NCBI RefSeq assembly: GCF_034140825.1
Contig: NC_089035.1
Location: 2,253,001-2,317,000 of the forward strand
Direction: 5' to 3'
DNA: 64,000 bases
From: Oryza sativa Japonica Group
Lineage: Eukaryota > Streptophyta > Magnoliopsida > Poales > Poaceae
The position numbers and the translations under genes were made by a program. Shown piece after piece: positions 57,365-64,000 of this stretch (positions are counted from its first letter, which is position 1; every line of letters begins with the position of its first letter). The notes beneath the pieces are model-generated. The model did not search any database. It saw nothing but the letters and a program-made list of their open reading frames with translations, and was not told where the DNA came from.

Positions 57365-60130
57365 ATGGCGTACGACACACCGGCGCTGTTGAACCGTGGG
57401 ATTGACAGGAACCACCGCTCGTTCCTGTCAGCAGTCGAGGGTGCACAGCTCGGCACCTTCCGTCCACGCACGTCGCGCGAGTGGTTGCGTGTCGACCCCC
57501 GTCACGTTCCTTGGTACGCGTATGTTCACATTTGAACTCAACTTTGCTTTGTTTTGCACTTATGTTTGAAGTTTGCTCTATACAGGTTGCGTGCGGCAGG
57601 CCTTCTACCACTTTGTAGGCTTGTTGAGGCGGCGGCGGACGACCGTGACCCAGCGAAGCGGTGGGATGCAGACCGGTCACTCCTTGCCGCTCTTGTAGAC
57701 CGCTGGAGACCTGAGACGCACACGTTCCACCTTCCCTGTGGGGAGATGGCTCCGACACTGCAGGACGTGTCGTACCTGCTCGGGCTACCGCTGGCGGGAG
57801 CACCAGTTGGTCCCGTCGACGGTGTTTTTGGGTGGAAGGAGGATATCACTGCGCGCTTCGAGCAGGTGATGCGCCTTCCACACCTAGGACCGACCACCAC
57901 CCTTCCTCCGTACTCTACAGTCGGGCCTAGCAAGGCTTGGTTGCTCCAGTTCACTGTAAGTAAATAAGATGTTATTATCATACATGATTATTTGCGACCG
58001 GATGAGTGTTTTGTACTAACATTTCATTCTTAACTGTAGGCGGACCTTCTGCACCCTGACGCTGATGATTACTCGGTCCGACGCTCCCTTGAGGCGTACC
58101 TGTTGTGGTTGTTCGGGTGGGTGATGTTCACTAGCACCCACGGGCACGCTGTGGACTTCCGGCTGGTCCACTACGCACGGGCCATCGCGGATGCTCAGCC
58201 ACAGGACGTGCCGCAGTGGAGCTGGGGTTCTGCCGTGCTAGCAGCCACGTACCGTGCCCTCTGTGAGGCGTGCACGAAGACTGACGCGGGAGCGATCATC
58301 GCTGGCTGCCCTATGTTGCTTCAGCTTTGGGCAGCCGAGAGGTTTGCCATAGGACGACCAGTGGTGGACAGCGCACCCTACGGGGTTGGTCGCAGCGCGC
58401 AGTGGCCAGAGGACGGTCCCACGATGGGGACTTACTGGTGTCGACGTGGGGTTAGTGCAACTTCGCTGCGTTATAAGTTTATCAGTCATCTTCTTTTTTT
58501 TTCCTTCACATAACATGTCTAATTCCGATCATGTTTATTGCAGCGTCGTTACGCTCACGTCCAGGTGAAACGTGGTTACCCGGACTTCGTGTTCGAGTTT
58601 GACCGTCTCCAGCCGAGCGACGTCATCTGGGAGCCGTACACAGAAGAGGCCGTCGCTGCGAGAGCACCGCTAGGACTTTCGTCCTTGTGCACACGCGACC
58701 AGGCTTACTGGCTCACCATCCTGCCGATGGTGTTCGACATTTTCGTTGAGCCTCACTGCCCGCAGCGTGTGATGAGACAGTTCGGACTTAGGCAGGTGTT
58801 TCCGGGCAACGTGCAGCCGACCGTCCCCCCTGCCGACCACTCGTATGTTCGGATTGTTCATTTCTAAATTTTTATGATAATTACATCATCGAGCCATACA
58901 ATTTACCTCTCTTCACAGGTTGACTCGACGGGGACAGCTAGCAGGCGCACTTTGGGCTCCACGTGTACAGCAGTACGTTGACGACTGGGTGTTAGCTACA
59001 GAGGAGGTGATCAACGAGCTCTTCCCACACACGGAGGAGAACTACCGTGACTACCTTCGCTGGTACCTTCCTCGCACTCGTGCGCGTGTGACCTTCACTC
59101 CAGACGCCCCAGAGCCGCACGTTGCCGCTGTCACGGACGCGTATCCCACGCACCGTGACCGAGACTACTTCGTGGCGGTACGTCCAATTTGTATTACTTC
59201 CAACAATTATGTCATTTATCTTGCATAATATAGGACAACTACTGAATTTTTTATTTCCATCTTGCATAGGCTGATGCGGCACGGGATATCAGTGCCGATA
59301 TCACCGCAGTCCAGGTGAGGTTGAGCAGAGGTTTGCACTTGACTGACGTTGAGCAGAGGTCGACCTTCGACCGGATGCAGGAGAAGATGCGTGCGGTCAT
59401 GCGCGTCTTCTCCTGTCGCAGCGCCGTGGACGTCGTACCTCCAGCTGGTCCGGTACACCCACGGCCTCGCGGTCCTACCGTCGGAGCAGGACCTCGTTTG
59501 TCTTCGAGCGCCCCTAGCTTCGGAGCAGTGCGACCTACAGCACCGGTTTCGCACGGTACAGTTCAGCCCAGATATTAGTTCATTTTTGTTTCAGCTTTTG
59601 CACGAATGTGTCACCATGATTTAACTGCACGTTTCCTCATCGCAGGACCTCGTATGCCTTCGAGCGCGTTCGCAGGCACGACCGGCGCTTCCGCGAGCTC
59701 CGCAGGGGCGTTCGCCACCTCTTCGGGCGCGTTCGCCAGCTCTTCCTCTCACGGAGCGTCGATCCCTCACCCACACGGTACTTTACTTTTTATTAATACT
59801 GTTAAATACCTGTACGAAACTGATGGTCCTTGTCCAGCAGGATTTGCAGCCGGGATCTTCGGTACTGGGGCCTCTTCGTCTCACGCCGGTAGGACTGGTC
59901 CTACTAGCCAGTTCTACGACGACGACTTGCACGGTGCAGACCACCAGGACGTACTAGGCTCCTCTCAGCTTGGAGGAGCTCCAGAGGCGCACACTCAGGA
60001 GCAGCCAGAGGTCACACCTGTACAGGCAGGACGGGTTGGCCGTGCCGTACCCCCAGACCGACTCACGTACTCCCAGGGGCACATTAGGGCGCAGGGTAGG
60101 AGGGACAGGGGTAAGAGGCCTCGTCAGTAG
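57365..60130 (+). CDS. Plant mobile domain (PMD, MAIN/MAIL-like) protein carried by the MULE
   Basis: Eight exons (57365-57513, 57586-57955, 58040-58450, 58544-58842, 58919-59177, 59270-59555, 59646-59777, 59841-60130) make a single 2,196-nt frame, 731 aa, with no stop. The PMD domain covers about residues 45-430: WLRAAGLLPLCRLVEAAADD, LAALVDRWRPETHTFHLPCG, EMAPTLQDVSYLLGLPLAGA, then WLFGWVMFTSTHGHAVD and a later WEPYTEEAV block. The EMxxTLxDVxxLLGLPxxG signature is typical of PMD proteins such as MAIN and MAIL1 of Arabidopsis, nuclear proteins needed for genome stability and transposon silencing. The last about 250 residues are low-complexity (Ser/Ala/Gly/Pro) and end GRRDRGKRPRQ. PMD genes are known passengers of plant transposons; the job in transposition is not known. 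The codon use is GC-rich. Coding looks intact. Confidence 0.85.
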
Positions 60131-60662
60131 TGTTCTACCTCTTCAGTCCTTATGTGACCGTTTCTTTTGGCTTACAAACTTGTAAAGCAGTACTACTTTT
60201 GCTATTACTACTGCAGTACTACTTGTGTTTGTCTCGTCTACGTAGTTCTTTTCATTCGTATTGTGCTCGAACAACTTATGCTCACAACAACACACTTTCG
60301 GCGCTTCACGGTAGTGCCATATCCAGTAGCGCGCACAGTCCACAACAGCACACATGAAAATGGAAGCCTATTAATTGGTAATACGTAATCTACAATTGAG
60401 ATTATGTACAACATTCTTCACTACAATTTTACATTTTGGCAGCAAACCAAATATGATCAAATGCAATTTTACCTTACCAAATATTTGGTAGTGCCAAAAC
60501 TTGCTTATATTTTGGCACTAACAAAATATTTGTACGGTAACATTCCAAATATGCCCTAAAAAATAATAAAATTGTATTTTACCAGTCTTGGAGATTTTAA
60601 TCTTGTATAGTTTTCAATATAAAAAGATTTGATAACTATTGATATTTATATAAAAAAAATAT
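60131..60662. other. AT-rich tail of the MULE interior with a hairpin
   Basis: No gene. At 60477-60532 there is an inverted repeat with arms accaaatatttggtagtgcc and its near-complement ending aaaatatttgt, separated by cttgcttata. The surrounding 60430-60560 resembles a small MITE (common rice phrases gtgccaaaac and ttttggcac), possibly nested in the MULE, but the ends are not clear. Confidence 0.45.
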
Positions 60663-61180
60663 AGAGCACAGTGCAAAATCGCCCTAGCGGAGGGCGGCAA
60701 GGGGGCCGCCTGCAAAATTCCATGCCCCCTCGCCGCCCATTTGCAGGCGGCCCCCCGCACAGTGCAAAATCGCCCTAGCGGAGGGCGGCAAGGGGGCCGC
60801 CTGCAAAATTCCCTGCCCCCCCTCGCCGCCCATTTGCAGGCGGCCCCCCGCACAGTGCAAAATCGCCCTAGCGGAGGGCGGCAAGGGGGCCGCCTGCAAA
60901 ATTCCCTGCCCCCCCTCGCCGCCCATTTGCAGGCGGCCCCCCGCACAGTAGAAAATCGCCCTCGCGGAGGGCGGCAAGGGGGCCGCCTGCAAATTTCGTT
61001 GACGGCCGTCGCCCGAGAGCGAACGGCCGTCTGCCACGTCAGTTTCGCCGCCCTCTGGGAGGGCGATTTTTAAAAATCGCCCTCCCAGAGGGCGGTAGGA
61101 GACTATTTCCGTTAATTTTCAAAATGGAAAATTATTTTTGTAAAACTTTTAATAAAAAAAATTATAAATAAAAAAAATTC
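60663..61180 (-). repeat. Right terminal inverted repeat of the MULE
   Basis: It mirrors the left end but is about 100 bp longer. On the plus strand, tandem units are marked by cctgcaaa at 60709, 60800, 60893 and 60986, giving spacings of 91, 93 and 93 bp. It thus has one unit more than the left end. The unit interiors read ccctagcgg here versus ccgagagg on the left, so they were homogenised separately. Confidence 0.93.
61048..61095. repeat. 48-bp perfect palindrome in the right MULE end
   Basis: Identical to the palindrome at 53577-53624, as expected since a palindrome reads the same in either orientation. Confidence 0.95.
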
Positions 61181-61190
61181 GTCAGTGCTC
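61181..61190. repeat. Right target-site duplication of the MULE
   Basis: The 10-mer gtcagtgctc is identical to 53482-53491. It implies that the original site read ...aatgtcagtgctctcagtaac.... Confidence 0.95.
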
Positions 61191-61698
61191 TCAGTAACCT
61201 TGGGCCTGAAATGACAGGCCCAAGTATGCAATCGCACAAGAATCAGGCCCAATGCATTTCCTATCCTTGTCCTTGTTGGCAGCTTAGAACTTCAGATATC
61301 TCCACTGCGGCACTGCCGAACTGTCAGTCTTTGACAGGCAATAATTCAAGATATCTTATTAGGTTAGTGGTACATTAGTAATAACGATCAAATTAAGTTA
61401 TATCTAAGCCAAAACTAACGAGTAAATGCCAAAACACACGGAATGAAACCGACATTCTGAATGAGACAATTAGCTGCAAAATATTCAACAGTACGGAGCC
61501 AAAACTTCATTTATATATTATGTCTGATATTTGCACGAATCTTGAGTACAGTGAACAAATAAGATCCCAAAGAAATGGATGGTGCAACAGATCAGCTTGC
61601 TGTGGATGCCGAATTGCCGATGATGCTGGCTCTGATGTAGTATATGAGCAATCTCACTTTTGGAGATGCTTCAAAACCTGGTGGTCAAAACCTACATG
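61191..61698. other. Spacer right of the MULE
   Basis: Holds a short inverted pair cttgggcctg / caggcccaag at about 61199-61223 and no gene. Confidence 0.45.
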
Positions 61699-61936
61699 CT
61701 CCTTCCTTCCGTCCCATTTAAAGTGTGTTGTGGGATTTTTTGTCTAACATTTAACCGTCCGTGTTATTTAAATTTTTTTATGATTAATATTCTATTATTA
61801 TTAGATGATAAAACATGAATAGTATTTTATGCGTGACTTATTTTTAAAAACTCTTTCATAATTTTTTTTAAAAAGATGGACAGTCAAACGTTGGACACAA
61901 GAACTAACAGCTACGGTTAGAATAAAACGGAGGGAG
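61699..61936. mobile_element. Stowaway-like MITE (taaaacatg subfamily)
   Basis: It begins ctccttccttccgtcccatt and ends gaataaaacggagggag followed by TA. The interior (ttagatgataaaacatgaat, cagtcaaacgttggacac) matches the elements at 43985 and 46130. The left end is slightly altered. Confidence 0.75.
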
Positions 61937-63818
61937 TATAATGGTGGCCTTTTCTTCCTCTACTCCCTAGTAATTGTTCATCTTTTGTCTTATAGCTAAG
62001 CAAACTTTTCTTTTTTTTGAAAGAGGGTAGGCAAAAACTCTTGCTTATGAGCATCATTATTGATCATGCAACTCCAATTGCGGAAAGGTGCGCAACTTTG
62101 AGCAGCAAAAATTCCTCGTGTAAAACATGTATTCCCTGTCCAGGATCAATGTTCAGAATCTCATATTAGCTATGCATGCATCTGAGTTTATTACTAAGAA
62201 AAAATAATTTGACTTTTATATTACGCTTTGTTAATCAGGAGCTTAATAAACTATGTATATTTTGTATGCTGCTCCATATATATAATTAAGGAGAACCAAA
62301 CATTTCAACAGGTTGTGGTCATTTGTTGAACGTAAAAGGCAAATGTCTAAACCTATTAGTCGTACTTAGTGTACACCAAATCAAAATTTTCAGTGATATA
62401 AAAATGTTGTAACTAACTTCAAGTATTAATTGCAATGATACACATATAAATCTTTTGCATATTCCCGAAAAAAGTGGTATAAATAATTATGTCAAACCAT
62501 AACACGTTAAGATAAATGTCATAAGCATATTAGCATTTCAAACACATAATCTGATCATATATATAGCTAGTATGCATGTGGAGTGCTTGAGGTGAAACTT
62601 TGCCATTATATAGTATGTGATCACATATTATCGTGCATATATACATAAATTCTGTGCTTTAATCATTAGCTCTCTAGATATGCACTTTAAGTATATTTTA
62701 CTGTTTTCTAGAGTAAAAGTTCAATTAGAAATACTTACAATCCACCAGATGCTAGATCTATATCACAAATTAATTGATCGTATATATTCCAAGAAAACCA
62801 AAATAATCATATCATCACTTTATTATTGCTCCAATCTGAACTACAATTAATAACATGAAAAAAAGGAAATTAACCTAGCTAGACAGTGCTAACACTAGAA
62901 GGATTCTTGTACAGCCAGGATGATCAACTGGAGCTAGCTGATGAAAATACACAATATAATTAATATAGATGCAAATACAACCATATATATAACAGTTCTT
63001 GGATTCGGTGATTAATTTGCATCAATGACGGCGCCAGCTGCTACCTAGTGATCTGCAAGCTAAGACTGGATCAGGAGAGTCAAAGGGCATGTGAGGTTTG
63101 TACAATTGACAAGCAGCTAGCAAGCATCGATCCGGTATTTCTGTTAGCTATCTACTAACTAACTAACTAGTATACATAATTAATGTGTGATGTTTGTTAT
63201 TCCCATGCATAATATAGGTCATGTGATGTGCATGCACTGTGGTCTTAAGCCAAGATCTAGCTTAGCTAGCTAGCAGCTCTGCCTAGCTAGCTAGTTGCTC
63301 ATGGCTTAATAACTAATCTTAAATTATATTAGTGTCTACCTGCATCTCATGATCAGCTAGTGAGACTCGTCCTTTCAACCATTAGTTTATTTTCGATGCA
63401 TCTGAAGCCATTATTGTTCTTTTTTACAGTGTAAGGAATTCTCAAGAAGATTACTGGTTTTTATTCTTGTGACAGACAAACTTTGCTAATTAACAGGATA
63501 TCTACTAGAATCTGATACTACAAAAAAACAGCTTACGAATTACCATTCATCTCTAGCCCATTGATAGTTCTACTCCATATTAATTCATCAGATAATTAAG
63601 TACACAAACCAGGCATCTCCACTGCCTGAACGGCATGTAATCGCATCCTTAAGCTGTTATACATAGTGTGTTCGCTATGTAATTAGCAACCAAAGCAAAG
63701 AAATTCTCGAATAAAGAGCATGCATACCCTTTTTCAGGGAAATAACATGCGTACTTAGAAGTAAGAACAATCAAGAAAAATTAACTGCATACCTTACCTA
63801 GTAGTATTATAGCTATAT
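61937..63818. other. AT-rich intergenic spacer
   Basis: No gene recognised. The segment at about 63245-63300 is dense in ctagctagc palindromes. Confidence 0.45.
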
Positions 63819-64000
63819 GATCTATAATCATCGAAGATAGGAAGATCACCTCACAGACGACTGCAGCTAAGAACGCAAGACGTCTGAACCCAACAATGAA
63901 GAACATGCACCATGAATATCAAGAACTCAAGACGGAGATCGAAGTTTTAATGGCTAGAGGAAGCCTCCAAAAGGATCGCATGATCCGTCAAGCTGCTTGT
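63819..64000 (+). other. Possible partial coding exon running off the window
   Basis: A plus-strand frame stays open from about 63819 to the window end. From the ATG at 63896 it reads MKNMHHEYQELKTEIEVLMA and continues for 15 more codons. The composition (balanced GC, charged, helix- or coiled-coil-like) is more gene-like than the AT-rich flank. I do not recognise the family, and the true exon start could lie at any of several AG sites between 63830 and 63880. Confidence 0.3.

Larger units (their letters stand above)
53492..61180 (+). mobile_element. Mutator-like element (MULE) with transposase and plant mobile domain gene
   Basis: The element is 7,689 bp and is bounded by long terminal inverted repeats and a perfect 10-bp target duplication, the size expected for Mutator transposition. 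The outer about 255 bp of the two ends differ at roughly three positions by eye (for example gag/gaa at the tip). Each end consists of an AT-rich outer part, a perfect 48-bp palindrome (53577-53624 and 61048-61095), a GC-rich block, and then 91-93-bp tandem units. Inside, on the plus strand, are a MuDR-type transposase frame (54358-57069) and an 8-exon plant mobile domain gene (57365-60130). High end identity and an intact target duplication suggest a recent insertion. It is a plain DNA transposon; transposase has two in-frame stops, so this copy may depend on another. Confidence 0.95.

Noticed and set aside
57345-57981. Minus-strand frames antisense to PMD exon 2
   Set aside because: They have no domain, and the plus-strand splicing and PMD signature are clear.
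63245-63300. Dense ctagctagc repeats as a possible origin or operator
   Set aside because: Short self-complementary AGCT runs are common in rice spacers, and nothing around them indicates a specific site.

Overview
This is a stretch of plant nuclear DNA, almost certainly from a grass and best matched to rice (Oryza sativa). Genes are intron-rich with GT-AG splice sites and GC-rich first exons, spacers are AT-rich and full of Stowaway-type miniature transposons, and the encoded proteins are plant types. From memory, and unchecked, the gene order (UV-DDB2, EGY2, SQD2-like, DIVARICATA-like MYB, NPF/PTR transporter) fits the short arm of rice chromosome 1. No bacterial features, rRNA or CRISPR were seen.

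Layout, left to right. At 627-5140 (+) is a 15-exon ROOT UVB SENSITIVE (RUS2/WXR1-like) gene. At 5911-9807 (-), tail to tail with it, is an 11-exon DDB2 damaged-DNA-binding WD40 gene. At 9.8-16.5 kb is a gene-poor spacer with several MITEs and a GC-rich island. At 16538-20532 (+) is a Ser/Pro/Thr-rich basic protein of the BPP (microtubule-associated) type. At 21457-25799 (-) is the plastid intramembrane metalloprotease EGY2, which shares a 251-bp head-to-head promoter with a KEOPS subunit Cgi121/TPRKB gene at 26051-27806 (+). At 30160-33385 (+) is an SQD2-like glycosyltransferase with no obvious plastid targeting peptide. A tRNA-Asp(GTC) lies at 33907-33978, just before a 159-bp tandem duplication. 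At 37343-38778 (-) is a two-SANT DIVARICATA-like MYB gene. At 39.5-50.8 kb is a second gene-poor spacer with MITEs, including one nested inside another, and candidate leader exons. At 50850-52777 (+) is a proton-coupled NPF8/PTR transporter.

The most striking object is at 53492-61180: a 7,689-bp Mutator-like element (MULE) with a perfect 10-bp target duplication. Its long terminal inverted repeats begin AT-rich, carry a perfect 48-bp palindrome and end in tandem 91-93-bp GC-rich units. It holds two same-strand genes: a MuDR-type transposase whose frame has two in-frame stops, and an apparently intact 8-exon gene for a 731-aa plant mobile domain (PMD, MAIN/MAIL-like) protein. The last 2.8 kb is AT-rich spacer with one MITE and possibly the start of a coding exon running off the right edge.

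The host genes are not an operon; they are independently spliced neighbours. Coordinates of multi-exon genes run from start codon to stop codon, and exon limits were placed by hand from splice consensus and reading phase. All eight spliced host and PMD models keep a single open frame whose summed exon length is divisible by three.
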